Origin: DATARH01 sp963789255
Lineage (GTDB): Bacteria > Pseudomonadota > Alphaproteobacteria > ATCC43930 > CGMCC-115725
Assembly (NCBI GenBank): GCA_963789255.1
Contig: CAWBJW010000002.1
Coordinates: forward strand, 248,001 to 312,000
DNA length: 64,000 nt
Direction of reading: 5' to 3'
The stretch's first letter is position 1. Every line of letters starts with the position of its first letter. Positions 56,466 to 64,000 of the stretch are shown here, piece after piece. A program made the translations under genes and the position numbers. The notes under the pieces were generated by a model. The model was not told where the DNA came from. It ran no database searches and worked only from the letters and a program-made list of their open reading frames with translations.

Positions 56466-57139
56466 CTCCTTACGAATACCTGCTGACCGAGACGGCGGCG
56501 GCACGCGCCGAGTTCCTCGCGATTCCGCTCCTGGCCCGGGCAGTCACGGGCAGCGTGCCGCGCCCGCTTTACATCGAGTTCCTGACCCAGGCCTACCACC
56601 ACGTCCGTCACACCTGCTTTTTGATGTCTCTCGCGGCGGTAAAGACCGCGGACATCAGTTATCGGGCGGCGCTCAACAGCTACAGGATCGAAGAGCAAGG
56701 GCATGACAAGTGGATTTTGGACGATATTGCCGCGATGGGTGGTGATGCCGAGGCGATCACGTATTCGCGCGCGCGCACTCCCTGCCGCGCGATGGTAGGC
56801 TACGCCCATTATGCCATCGATTGGATCAGCCCCTATTCCCTGCTCGGAATGATCCACGTGCTCGAGGGCACTTCTGCTGAGTTGGCCACAAAGGTAGCAA
56901 ATGCACTAGAGAACTCTTTTGGCTTAACGAGCGGTGAAGGGTTCGTTTATCTCAGGAGCCACGGCGCGCTGGACGTGGATCACGTGGCGTTCTTCAAGGA
57001 TCTGATCAACCAAATCGGCAACCCGTCAGCGATGCCGGTGATCATCGACTCCGCCACGATGATGTATTGGCTGTACGGCAACATTTTCCGCGATCTGGAG
57101 CAGGGCCTTGCCAAAGGCACCGTTGCTGCTTCGCGGTAA
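56462..57139 (+). CDS. Haem-oxygenase-like diiron / TenA-like iron-containing redox enzyme
   Basis: 225 residues, all helical in pattern. The likely metal ligands are in YRIEEQGHDKWILDD (Glu77/78 and His81), the Glu in GMIHVLEGTSAELATK and the late SHGALDVDHVAFFKD (His, Asp, His). This resembles the haem-oxygenase-like diiron oxidases, which perform N-oxygenation, C-C cleavage or desaturation (for example UndA, SznF). It overlaps the ligase and the following SDR. The substrate is probably the ligase product; this is inference. Confidence 0.75.
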   Translation: MTPYEYLLTETAAARAEFLAIPLLARAVTGSVPRPLYIEFLTQAYHHVRHTCFLMSLAAVKTADISYRAALNSYRIEEQGHDKWILDDIAAMGGDAEAITYSRARTPCRAMVGYAHYAIDWISPYSLLGMIHVLEGTSAELATKVANALENSFGLTSGEGFVYLRSHGALDVDHVAFFKDLINQIGNPSAMPVIIDSATMMYWLYGNIFRDLEQGLAKGTVAASR

Positions 57140-57995
57140 GACCGCCGTGATAACCGGCGCCGGCAGTGGCATCGGGCGGGCGCTCGCCGTGGAGGCATCG
57201 CGGCGGGGAATGGCCGTTGCCCTCGTAGGCCGCCGGACGGCAGCACTGGAAGAGACGCGGTCCCTCCTCGGCTTGACGGCGGCGTGCCTGATCATCCCCG
57301 GCGACATCACGTCGGCCACCACGAGGTTCGCTGTTCGGGACCGTGTCGCCAGGGATTGGGGCGTTCTCCACGTGCTCGTGAACAATGCGGGAATCGTAGC
57401 GGCTGGACCCCTGCGCGAAGCACATGATGCCGACCTGTTGCGAATGATGACGACCAATTTGCTTGCGCCGATCGCGATAACGCGCGACCTGCTGCCGCTC
57501 CTGCAGGCTGGCTCGCCGGCCCGCGTGGTGAATATCGGATCGCTCGTGGGCGACGTAGCGCTTCCATTGTTTGCGGTCTATTCGGCATCGAAATTCGGCC
57601 TTCGTGGCCTGTCGAATGCCCTTCGCCGCGAATTAAAGGGGCTTGGCATCGGCGTCACCTACGTCGCCCCGCGCGGTGCCCGAACGGATGCGACTCAGCA
57701 GATTGCCCTTTTGATCGACGCGCTGGCGATGCCGCTCGACGAGCCGATGGCGATTGCCGTTCAGGTTTGGGATTCGGTCGCGCGGGGGAACGACAGCCTC
57801 TATCCGCGAAGTCGCGAACGCCTGTACGTGCTCTTTGAGAGGCTGTTCCCGTCGATCGTTACGCGGGCACTGACGGCCCAGTTCGAGCGCGCCGGGTTCG
57901 GTCCTATCTCTGGACCGAGTGCGCCACCATTGCCTCGCGCGGCCGGCAGTCAGCCGCAGACCCCGCAATCACAGTCAGCATACGATGGGAGTTGA
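57108..57995 (+). CDS. Short-chain dehydrogenase/reductase of the coupled cassette
   Basis: 295 residues from a TTG at 57108, giving LPKAPLLLRGKTAVITGAG. It overlaps the diiron gene by 32 bp. The cofactor motif is GAGSGIGRALAVEASRRG, with NNAG in VLVNNAGIVAAGPL, Ser in VVNIGSLVGDVALP and the YxxxK in FAVYSASKFGLRG. The C-terminal region is longer than in classical SDRs (RSRERLYVLFERLFPSI). It likely reduces a ketone or aldehyde formed by the preceding enzymes. Confidence 0.85.
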   Translation: MPKAPLLLRGKTAVITGAGSGIGRALAVEASRRGMAVALVGRRTAALEETRSLLGLTAACLIIPGDITSATTRFAVRDRVARDWGVLHVLVNNAGIVAAGPLREAHDADLLRMMTTNLLAPIAITRDLLPLLQAGSPARVVNIGSLVGDVALPLFAVYSASKFGLRGLSNALRRELKGLGIGVTYVAPRGARTDATQQIALLIDALAMPLDEPMAIAVQVWDSVARGNDSLYPRSRERLYVLFERLFPSIVTRALTAQFERAGFGPISGPSAPPLPRAAGSQPQTPQSQSAYDGS

Positions 57996-57996
57996 A

Positions 57997-58677
57997 ATGT
58001 TAAGACGATTGCGATGGCTGATACTCCCCGCTCTGGGGTTCTTCTTCATTATGAACGGCAGCGCCGCGGTTGCGGCGGACCAGACCCCGATGACGGCCGA
58101 GCTCCGCCATGTCGAGCTGGAATGGGCGCGCATCACCTATCAGGTGAAGAACAGCGACGAGCAGGATAAGGAAATGCGCACCCTCGCGGCCGAAGCGGCG
58201 CAGATTGTCGCCCGCTATCCCGGGCGGGCCGAACCGCTGATCTGGGATGGCATCGTCGCCAGCTCCGAGGCGAAATATGCCGGAACCTTCAGCGCCCTCG
58301 GGTTCGCCAAGGATGCCCGAGAGATGTTCGAAAAGGCGGGGCGCATTGATTACCGCGCGGTCAACGGCGCGGTCCCGACCAGCCTCGGAGCGCTCTATTA
58401 CAAGGTGCCAGGATTTCCGCTTGGATTCGGGGATAACGACAAAGCCCGGCAATATCTGGCGCAAGGCGTTCAGATCAGCCCCGACGGGCTTGATTCGAAT
58501 TACTTCTACGGTGATTTTCTGTTCGGCGAAGGGGAATACGAAAGGGCGGCGGCATTCTTGCAACACGCGCTGACCGCCCCGCCGCACCCGCAACGGCCGG
58601 TATGGGATGCCGGCCGCAGAGTCGAGATCCGCGCCCTTCTGACAAAGGTCGAGCAGAAACTCGCATCAAGTCGCTAG
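57997..58677 (+). CDS. Secreted helical-repeat (TPR-like) protein
   Basis: About 226 residues from the ATG at 57997, which follows GGGAGT; an ATG at 57985 adds four residues. A signal peptide (LRRLRWLILPALGFFFIMNG) is followed by helical repeats of TPR style: AAQIVARYPGRAEPLIWDG, DNDKARQYLAQGVQISPDG and EYERAAAFLQHALTAPP. It lies 1 bp after the SDR stop, so it is cotranscribed with the cassette. A periplasmic scaffold or carrier role is possible; no enzyme motif is seen. Confidence 0.7.
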   Translation: MLRRLRWLILPALGFFFIMNGSAAVAADQTPMTAELRHVELEWARITYQVKNSDEQDKEMRTLAAEAAQIVARYPGRAEPLIWDGIVASSEAKYAGTFSALGFAKDAREMFEKAGRIDYRAVNGAVPTSLGALYYKVPGFPLGFGDNDKARQYLAQGVQISPDGLDSNYFYGDFLFGEGEYERAAAFLQHALTAPPHPQRPVWDAGRRVEIRALLTKVEQKLASSR

Positions 58678-58706
58678 CGAACCGCAACCCGGCTTACGGG
58701 CGTGCC

Positions 58707-59376
58707 ATGACGATTTGGAGCGTGGTCGGCGGTCAGACTCCGCCATCCCCGTGGCCCTGTCGGTTGGGTAGCCGGGCAATTGATGCGCGTTACAAATCGG
58801 CGGCCGAACGCCTTGGCGATCGAGGCGCTGCAGCTTCGCTCGACCGACGATGTGCTCGAATTGGGATGCGGCCCGGGCCACGCCTTGGGGCTGATGGCCA
58901 GGCGGGCTCTCTGCGGGACCGTGCATGCTATCGATCAATCCACGACCATGCTGGCCCAGGCGCGGCGCAGAAATCGAAAGGCGGTCCGCACGGGCCGCGT
59001 TCGGCTTTACCAGGCCAGGTTCGAGCAGCTCCCGTTCGCAAGTTGTTCGATCGACAAGATACTGGCGGTCAATGTCGCCTATTTCTGGCGCGATGCGGAA
59101 GCGGTGGTGCGGGAAGCGCGGCGCGTCTTGCGGCCCGACGGGATGCTGTCGATCTACGTCACGAATGCTGCGACGATGCGCCGGTGGCGGTTTGCCGATC
59201 CGGATACGCATCGGCTCTTTGATCGCCGGCAGATAACCGACGCGCTGCGAGCCGGCGGTTTTCGCGATGATATGATCGCGGTGAGAACCGTCCGGATCAC
59301 CCGGCGGATTGCCGGTATGATTGCCACCATCGGAATACGATCAGCATCTGGGCTGCTGCGTAACACGTTCTCGTAA
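58707..59376 (+). CDS. Class I SAM-dependent methyltransferase (frameshifted at the start)
   Basis: After removing one base near 58710-58716 the product is about 222 residues. It opens with RLRHPRGPVGWVAGQL, the usual leader of this family, then the SAM motif DDVLELGCGPGHALGL, HAIDQSTTMLAQARRRN and DKILAVNVAYFWRDAEAVV. The ATG at 58707 opens in another frame; an internal ATG at 58783 is the longest unbroken start but loses the leader. Methyltransferases of this kind commonly accompany type III polyketide synthase loci. Confidence 0.8.
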
Positions 59377-59612
59377 AGACAAGGTTAGGGTGGTGGCCGT
59401 GCGTCAGCACCGGGAGAATGTAGATGCCAAAGGGCTGGAACACGATATCGGCATCGCCATCGAGACGATCGCGCTGCTCATTCGCTTCGGCCAATTACCG
59501 TGTCTGCATCACGTGCAGCATCCTTCGGAATTCATCTTCAACTTCCTTCGTCAGCCTTCAGTCAGATAAGATCATTACAAAGTCGCGCCGCTCCGTTGAT
59601 AAGAAATCCGTC

Positions 59613-60461
59613 GTGAGCTGGCGGCGAGCCGCTGCTGTTCTGCGGCCCAAACCGACGCCACCACAGATCGCGGCTGGCGCGAGATTGAACATCCATCTTC
59701 TCGCTGGTCTCGCCATACTATTGGCGATGGCGGGTGCCGGGACTGGGTGCACGGGTCCACGCGCCGAAGGTCCGGCCGGCAATGCCACGGTTCAAGAGAG
59801 CGACCCGGCGGAGCCCATCAACCGGGCGGTCTTTGCTGCAAACCTGGCCATCGACCACGCTCTGACCAAGCCGATTGCCGAGGCCTATCAGAATTACATT
59901 CCAGCCAAACTGCGCCAAGGCGTCCATAACGTCGTAACGAACCTCGGGGAACCTAAGGTCGCGGCCAATGACCTCATCCAGGCTAACTTTGTGCGCGCCC
60001 GGACGGCGGCGCTGCGCTTGGCGGTCAACACCACGGTCGGTATCGGCGGGATAGTTGATGTAGCTGCCAAGGAGGGTCTGCCGCCCCATAACGCCGACTT
60101 CGGTGAGACGCTCGCGGTATGGGGAATTGGTGAAGGTCCATTTGTAGAATTGCCAGGTCTGGGGCCGTCAAACTTGCGCGACGCGGTCGGTACGGTGGCG
60201 GGTTTCCTGCTCGATCCGATAACGGCGGCGGGAGGGCCCGTCGCGACCTCTCTGGGGTACGCTCGCGGCGCCGCCGAATTTGTCGACACACGCAGCACGC
60301 ATCTGAGCGATCTCGACGAACTGGAGCGCACTTCGATCGATTACTATGCCACGCTCCGCAGCGTGTATCGGCAGCACCGGAATGCCGAGATCGATGCGGC
60401 AAAAGCGAATTCGCTGCTCTACCGGCGAGGTGCCGCGGTTCCGCCGGAGGCTCAGCAATGA
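59613..60461 (+). CDS. mlaA: MlaA/VacJ family lipoprotein
   Basis: MlaA is the outer-membrane part of the phospholipid retrograde transport system. About 282 residues from the GTG at 59613. The export signal LLAGLAILLAMAGAGTGC ends in a lipobox Cys. The family body reads DPAEPINRAVFAANLAID and ALRLAVNTTVGIGGIVDVA, with FGETLAVWGIGEGPFVELP and RDAVGTVAGFL. The rest of the mla system is not in the window, so this copy may be dedicated to the product of the adjacent locus or be an orphan. Confidence 0.88.
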   Translation: MSWRRAAAVLRPKPTPPQIAAGARLNIHLLAGLAILLAMAGAGTGCTGPRAEGPAGNATVQESDPAEPINRAVFAANLAIDHALTKPIAEAYQNYIPAKLRQGVHNVVTNLGEPKVAANDLIQANFVRARTAALRLAVNTTVGIGGIVDVAAKEGLPPHNADFGETLAVWGIGEGPFVELPGLGPSNLRDAVGTVAGFLLDPITAAGGPVATSLGYARGAAEFVDTRSTHLSDLDELERTSIDYYATLRSVYRQHRNAEIDAAKANSLLYRRGAAVPPEAQQ

Positions 60462-60628
60462 GGACCGCGTTCACCGGCAGCCGTCGGACACGGCGTGAAG
60501 CAGGTTACGTGGTGACGCTGGTAGCCGCCGCAAACGACGGGGGCATTGGCGGCGCAAAAGACATAACACATAACGCGGCCAAATGAAGCGCGTGATGTCG
60601 TGGAACTCTTGGTGAAGGCGTGCCGCAA

Positions 60629-61303
60629 ATGACGGTGAACGATCTGGTGATCGCCGTTCTGGCCTTCGAGCGCGTGAATGGGCCGATCGCCGCCGTTGCG
60701 TACTTGATGGGGCCCCTGGCGGCGGCCCTGGCGGTGTTTTACTTCGCGGCAAAAGCCGCCGGGCGGTTCCGCAGCGGGAAGAGGTTCGACATCGGCGGCA
60801 ACTTCGACCATTTCTACACCCGAATCTGGCCGTCGGCGCGTTTCGGCGCGGTCGCCTTGATCTATGCAGGGTATTTCGTGCTCTGGCTCTCGAAGTGGCC
60901 GGTCTATCCCGGATATCGTTTGCTGCATGAGCCTGACGGCAGCGTCTTTTACGGGGTGCTGTCTACCCTCATAGTCGCCGGGTTGGTTGCGATCGGCTCC
61001 TGGTAGCTGGCAGAGGCTGCGTGGTTTGCCTTGCGCTGGTTGCGCTTGGAAGCGCGCAATTGGGCAGTGCCGCTCGTTTTTTTCTTCGTCGTGATCCCCA
61101 TGACGGTCGCGGTTATCGCGGCGCTGGCGGATGAATTGGTCTATCGCTCGGGCGCGCCATACATCACCGGCGCCCAAGTGCTCGAACCGGGCGCCTGGCG
61201 CCTCAGCCGACAGAATGTTGAACAGCAGATGGCTCACGGCGATGCCGGTTTCGCGACGGCGGCGGAAGCGGTGCGGCGCATGTTTGGATCTGGGAAGCCG
61301 TAA
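60629..61303 (+). pseudogene. Membrane protein of a conjugation-type locus, split by an in-frame TAG
   Basis: The first half (60629-61006) has membrane helices (IAAVAYLMGPLAAALAVFYF and LIYAGYFVLWLSKWPVYPGY) and ends AIGSW. The same frame continues after a TAG at 61004-61006 as AEAAWFALRWLRLEARNW and AVPLVFFFVVIPMTVAVIAA to a stop at 61301-61303. The join W-TAG-L suggests a TGG-to-TAG change. The coupling-protein fragment follows 6 bp later. No exact family is recognised. The interruption and surrounding fragments indicate decay. Confidence 0.6.
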
Positions 61304-61309
61304 AGCGAT

Positions 61310-61478
61310 ATGGCCGGGAATCTCTGGGCCACGGATGGCGGGGTCTATTTCGGCTATGCCTGCGATCGTATGGAAGGCAAGCCACCGGCGATCGACGCAG
61401 GCATGCTACTGCCCTATGTTGGTGACCGCCATCTTGTGACGCTGGGGCCGAATGGCTCGGGCAAGAGCCGCCGGCCGG
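61310..61478 (+). pseudogene. Type IV coupling protein (TraG/VirD4-like) N-terminal fragment
   Basis: The frame begins with MAGNLWATDGGVYFGYA and reaches a Walker A motif, VTLGPNGSGKSR. The following residues (RPASGGDTIVQ) no longer match, and an OmpA domain begins almost at once in another frame. Over 500 residues of the ATPase are missing. The intact family pumps DNA or proteins through type IV secretion channels. Confidence 0.65.
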
Positions 61479-61493
61479 CCTCAGGCGGCGACA

Positions 61494-61733
61494 CCATCGT
61501 TCAGTGCCGAGGTTGGCGACCACACCGACAATATCGGCCAGCCTGGCTACAACATGAAACTGTCCGAGGCGCGCGCGGAGGCGGTGAAAGCCTGGCTGGT
61601 GGCGCACGGCGTTGCCGCCGCGCGCGTGACATCCCGCGGATACGGGGACACGCGCCCCCTGGTGCCGAATGATACGGACGCGGACCGGTTCAAGAACCGC
61701 CGGGTGGAGCTTCGGCGCGTCAATTGCCGGTGA
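61494..61733 (+). pseudogene. OmpA-family peptidoglycan-binding domain fragment
   Basis: The C-terminal part of an OmpA-like domain is clear: GDHTDNIGQPGYNMKLSEAR (the TD and the R of the diaminopimelate-binding site), then VAAARVTSRGYGDTRPL and DADRFKNRRVELRRVNC, ending at 61731-61733. The start of the domain and any signal peptide are missing. It is joined upstream to the coupling-protein fragment without a start codon or ribosome site, so it is probably not expressed alone. Confidence 0.75.
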
Positions 61734-62158
61734 GAGGGGAAATGTTCGCGGCGGGCGATAGCCGGGAGCCTCGAACGTGCCTTGCCCTCTGACGTCCGCC
61801 CCGCCATTGGGGATCACGACGCGCAGCGCGGCGACAGGTAGTCCGATGTCAACCGTCTTTTCGATCCGACCGGATATAGCGAAGCCATTGAGCCAGACAA
61901 TCTTGTTGGCGGCCCCGTCATTGTAGGTGATCTGCACGTCGTAGGTGCCGGGCGGCACTTTCAGGTCATCACCCGCCCCGCCCCGCGCGACCCCATCTCC
62001 GTTGTGCTGGCCGGCCGGGCTTACCGGACATCCCCCTGGGTGTCATCTCCATTCGTCACGGTGATCTTCAGGTCCGCGTCGGCGGCAGACTGCGGGCGGC
62101 GCGGCAACACCCACAGCAGCAAGGCCAACCCCCCGGCCGCAGGTAACAGGCTTCGCAT
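61734..62158 (-). pseudogene. Broken secreted protein (signal peptide and beta-rich domain)
   Basis: The ATG at 62158 gives an export signal (RSLLPAAGGLALLLWVLP) and ADADLKITVTNGDDTQGDV before a TAA at 62021. In another frame the sequence goes on DDLKVPPGTYDVQITYNDG, ANKIVWLNGFAISGRIEKTV and RVVIPNGGADVRGQGTF. It ends by running into the OmpA fragment. The beta-rich repeats resemble modules of bacterial VWA-type surface proteins. It is a remnant; the family is uncertain. Confidence 0.5.
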
Positions 62159-62241
62159 CGAACGGCGCCTCCCTGGCGACATCATTCCGATTTCAGCAGA
62201 TTTCGGGAACTAGAATTTCGGGCATCAGACACGTTTTGTTC

Positions 62242-62270
62242 TTGACAAATAGGAAAAATTGCTGTACGAG
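62242..62270 (+). promoter_or_regulatory. Possible sigma-70-type promoter before DUF5681
   Basis: TTGACA at 62242-62247 is a perfect -35 box. Seventeen bases later TACGAG (62265-62270) is a weak -10. The segment is AT-rich relative to its surroundings and lies about 20 bp before the DUF5681 start. Confidence 0.35.
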
Positions 62271-62287
62271 TCTCCGATCGTCACCCC

Positions 62288-62664
62288 ATGGAACGAGACC
62301 GGGATGTCACTCTGCCGGAATCCGCCCGCCGCGATCCCTATGGCCGCTTCGTCAGGGGCCATTCGGGCAATCCTGCCGGGCGGCCGCCAGGGCTGCGCAA
62401 CAGGGCGACGCTCGCCGCCGAGCTGATGCTCGACGACGAGGCCAAGAATTTGACCCGCAAGGCGATCAAACTCGCCCATGACGGCGACATGACGGCGCGG
62501 CGGCGCAGGGCTTCATCACCCCGGGCGAGGCGGCGCAGCTGTCGCAGGTCGTCGAGACCTATATCCGAGCCCTCGAGGCGACCGATTTCGAGCGCCGCCT
62601 GCGCGCCGTCGAGGCCGCCCCTGCTGCAACCAGTGCGCGAATTCCGCCTGATGTCGCCCTGTAG
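62288..62664 (+). pseudogene. DUF5681 protein with internal deletion
   Basis: The head is the family hallmark: DPYGRFVRGHSGNPAGRPPG, then LRNRATLAAELMLDDEAKNL. After HDGDMTA the frame changes at a GGCGGCG run near 62495-62505 and continues GFITPGEAAQLSQVVETYIR and ALEATDFERRLRAVEA to a stop at 62662-62664. Roughly 40-50 residues of an expected 150-170 are missing. DUF5681 genes often lie in phage or mobile DNA near terminase-like genes; the function is unknown. Confidence 0.7.
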
Positions 62665-62801
62665 ATTCAGGTGGACGGCCGAATGCGCCTCAACGAACGG
62701 TTGTATTCCCGCGTTGCGCGTCGTTCGGTGCAACGCCGGTCGCGCGCGGCCGGGCTGGCCTGGGTTATACTCGCCCTTACGTCAGATGAAGGGGTGGCGT
62801 G

Positions 62802-63569
62802 ATGACGGACGATCTCTCTCGCATCGCCTACGGCGGCAAGACGCTTTATGGCGCGCGCGTCGGCATATTGATGCTGGAGACGCGGTTTCCGCGCATCCCG
62901 GGCGATATGGGCAACGGGCTGACCTGGCCCTTTCCGGTGCTCTACAAAGTCGTACCCGGCGCCACGCCCGACCGCGTCGTGCGCCACCAATCGCAGGGGC
63001 TCGCCAACGCCTTTCTCGATGCGGCGGCCGAGCTGGTGCAGCAGGGCGCCGACGGCATCACCACGACCTGCGGGTTTCTGTCGCTCTACCAGCGCGACCT
63101 CGCAGCCCATGTCGGCGTGCCGGTGGCGGCCTCCAGCCTGATGCAGGTCCCGCTCGTCGAGCGCCTGCTGCCGCCGGGGAAGCGCGTTGGTGTCCTGACG
63201 GTCAGCGCCGCGAGCCTGACGCCGGAGCACCTCGTTGCCGCCGGCGTCGACCCCGACATCCCGGTCGCCGGCACCGAAGGTGGACGCGAGTTCAGCCGCG
63301 TCAATCTCGACGAGAAGCACACGCTCGACGCCGCGGCGGCCGAAGCGGACATTCTCGACGCCGGCGATGCGCTGATCGCCCGGCACGCCGATATCGGCGC
63401 GATCGTGCTCGAATGCACCAACATGACGCCCTATGCCCGCGCACTCTCCGACCATCTGCGCCTGCCGGTATTCAGCATCTACAGCTTTGTCACCTGGTTC
63501 CATGCCGGCCTCGCGCCGCGCGATTTCGGGCCGCCCGGCAGCGGCCCCCGCGAATGGCGCGAGCGGTGA
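62802..63569 (+). CDS. Aspartate/glutamate racemase-family protein
   Basis: 255 residues from the ATG at 62802, following AAGGGGTGG. Two Cys positions match the racemase acid/base pair: ADGITTTCGFLSLYQRDL and GAIVLECTNMTPYARAL. The opening ARVGILMLETRFPRIPGDMG is typical of the hydantoin/Asp-Glu racemase-like group of unknown substrate. It is intact and marks the return to high-GC core sequence. Its stop overlaps the GNAT start (GTGA), so the two are probably cotranscribed. Confidence 0.85.
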   Translation: MTDDLSRIAYGGKTLYGARVGILMLETRFPRIPGDMGNGLTWPFPVLYKVVPGATPDRVVRHQSQGLANAFLDAAAELVQQGADGITTTCGFLSLYQRDLAAHVGVPVAASSLMQVPLVERLLPPGKRVGVLTVSAASLTPEHLVAAGVDPDIPVAGTEGGREFSRVNLDEKHTLDAAAAEADILDAGDALIARHADIGAIVLECTNMTPYARALSDHLRLPVFSIYSFVTWFHAGLAPRDFGPPGSGPREWRER

Positions 63570-64000
63570 AGGGCGCGATCGCGATCCGCTTTGCGACCGC
63601 CGAGGATTGCCCGCTGCTGCTGCGGCTGATCCGCGAGCTTGCCGCCTACGAGAAGGCGCCCGACGCCGTCGTTGCGACCGAAGCCGACCTCATTCGCCAC
63701 GGTTTCGGCCCCGATCCGCAATTCGAGGCGATCCTCGCGTTTCTCGATGGCGAGCCGGCCGGCGTTGCGCTGTTCCACACCCGTTTTTCGACCTGGCTCG
63801 GCCGGCCGGGGCTGTATCTGGAGGATCTGTACGTCACCGAAGCGGCGCGCAGCCGAGGCGTCGGCCGCCGCCTGATGGCGCGGCTCGCCAGGGTCGCGGT
63901 CGAGCGCGGCTGGGGCCGGATCGATTTTCATGTGCTCGACTGGAACCCGGCGCGCGGTTTCTACCATCGGCTCGGCATGTCGCATCTCGACGGGTGGCTG
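63566..64000 (+). CDS. GNAT family N-acetyltransferase (3' partial)
   Basis: The product runs off the window after 145 residues. It opens with AIAIRFATAEDCPLLLRLIR. The acetyl-CoA loop is in LEDLYVTEAARSRGVGRRL (R-x-x-G-x-G/A pattern), followed by VLDWNPARGFYHRLGM. The pattern resembles diamine (SAT1-like) acetyltransferases. The GTG at 63566 overlaps the racemase stop; an ATG at 63554 in the same frame is an alternative. The end is missing because of the window edge, not a mutation. Confidence 0.85.
   Translation, partial: MKGAIAIRFATAEDCPLLLRLIRELAAYEKAPDAVVATEADLIRHGFGPDPQFEAILAFLDGEPAGVALFHTRFSTWLGRPGLYLEDLYVTEAARSRGVGRRLMARLARVAVERGWGRIDFHVLDWNPARGFYHRLGMSHLDGWL

Noticed and set aside
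60458..60586. A 42-codon open frame overlapping the mlaA stop
   Set aside because: There is no recognisable product, no ribosome site and no supporting composition.
60452..61237. A 261-residue leftward open frame
   Set aside because: It is antisense to the membrane-protein remnant, with a shadow-type composition (Arg, His, Gln rich) and no motifs.
1..64000. CRISPR arrays, rRNA or tRNA genes
   Set aside because: No regularly spaced repeats with unique spacers, no rRNA signature and no convincing cloverleaf were seen. The repeats found are palindromic or IS-end types.

Overview
This window reads as a chromosomal segment of a high-GC alphaproteobacterium, most likely Rhodospirillales-like. The evidence is gene content: an aa3 cytochrome oxidase operon (ctaC-ctaD-ctaB-ctaE-DUF983-surf1) divergent from tldD, an overlapping glycerate kinase and pyruvate kinase pair, an egtB-egtD ergothioneine operon, rsmE-gshA divergent from ubiA, and alphaproteobacterial-style dispersed palindromes. 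The taxonomic call is an inference; there is no rRNA or tRNA in the window.

Layout. 0-2.4 kb: the end of a TonB-dependent receptor, then an exbB-exbD-tonB operon whose ExbD has Asn where the family has its essential membrane Asp. 2.5-3.7 kb: a complete IS630-family insertion sequence with terminal repeats and a -1 frameshift heptamer. 3.9-15.9 kb: core metabolism (PepN, maleylacetoacetate isomerase, a secreted GH5-like enzyme, a Deg-type protease, glycerate kinase, pyruvate kinase), interrupted at 9.0-10.9 kb by a lower-GC methyltransferase and glycosyltransferase-like pair. 16-25.7 kb: IS-end-like repeats, an M3 oligopeptidase, an acyl-CoA synthetase, egtBD and a triple-GAF adenylate cyclase. 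25.9-33.7 kb: the cytochrome oxidase operon, which lacks ctaG, and tldD. 33.9-39.1 kb: a secreted clan-A-like hydrolase, gshA, rsmE, ubiA.

39.7-44.8 kb holds a decayed glycosyltransferase and a four-gene signalling unit: OmpR-type regulator, outer-membrane barrel, small PstS-like periplasmic protein, CpxA-like kinase. 44.8-60.5 kb is the most unusual part, a two-armed putative lipid/polyketide biosynthetic locus. The leftward arm runs class III aminotransferase, type III polyketide synthase, FAD oxidoreductase, small lipoprotein, an internally duplicated barrel-like protein, cytochrome c, fatty-acid desaturase, SDR and a DUF6134-like secreted protein. The rightward arm runs thermostable-hemolysin-family protein, AMP-dependent ligase, haem-oxygenase-like diiron protein, SDR, a repeat protein, a methyltransferase and an MlaA lipoprotein. 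The T_hemolysin, ligase, diiron and SDR genes overlap one another. 60.6-62.7 kb is a scrapyard of gene fragments (conjugation genes, OmpA domain, DUF5681). The window ends with an Asp/Glu racemase-family gene and a partial GNAT acetyltransferase.

Two genome-wide features recur. First, eleven otherwise well-conserved genes carry a single-base frameshift. In ten of them, removing one base restores the expected protein; in one (glycerate kinase), adding one base does. This suggests either an error-prone assembly or ongoing decay. Second, several genes (M32 carboxypeptidase, family 2 glycosyltransferase, DUF5681, coupling protein) have their ends joined across internal deletions, which favours real erosion or misassembly. 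In addition, one 35-bp palindromic repeat family sits in frame inside two different coding sequences, egtB and ubiA.
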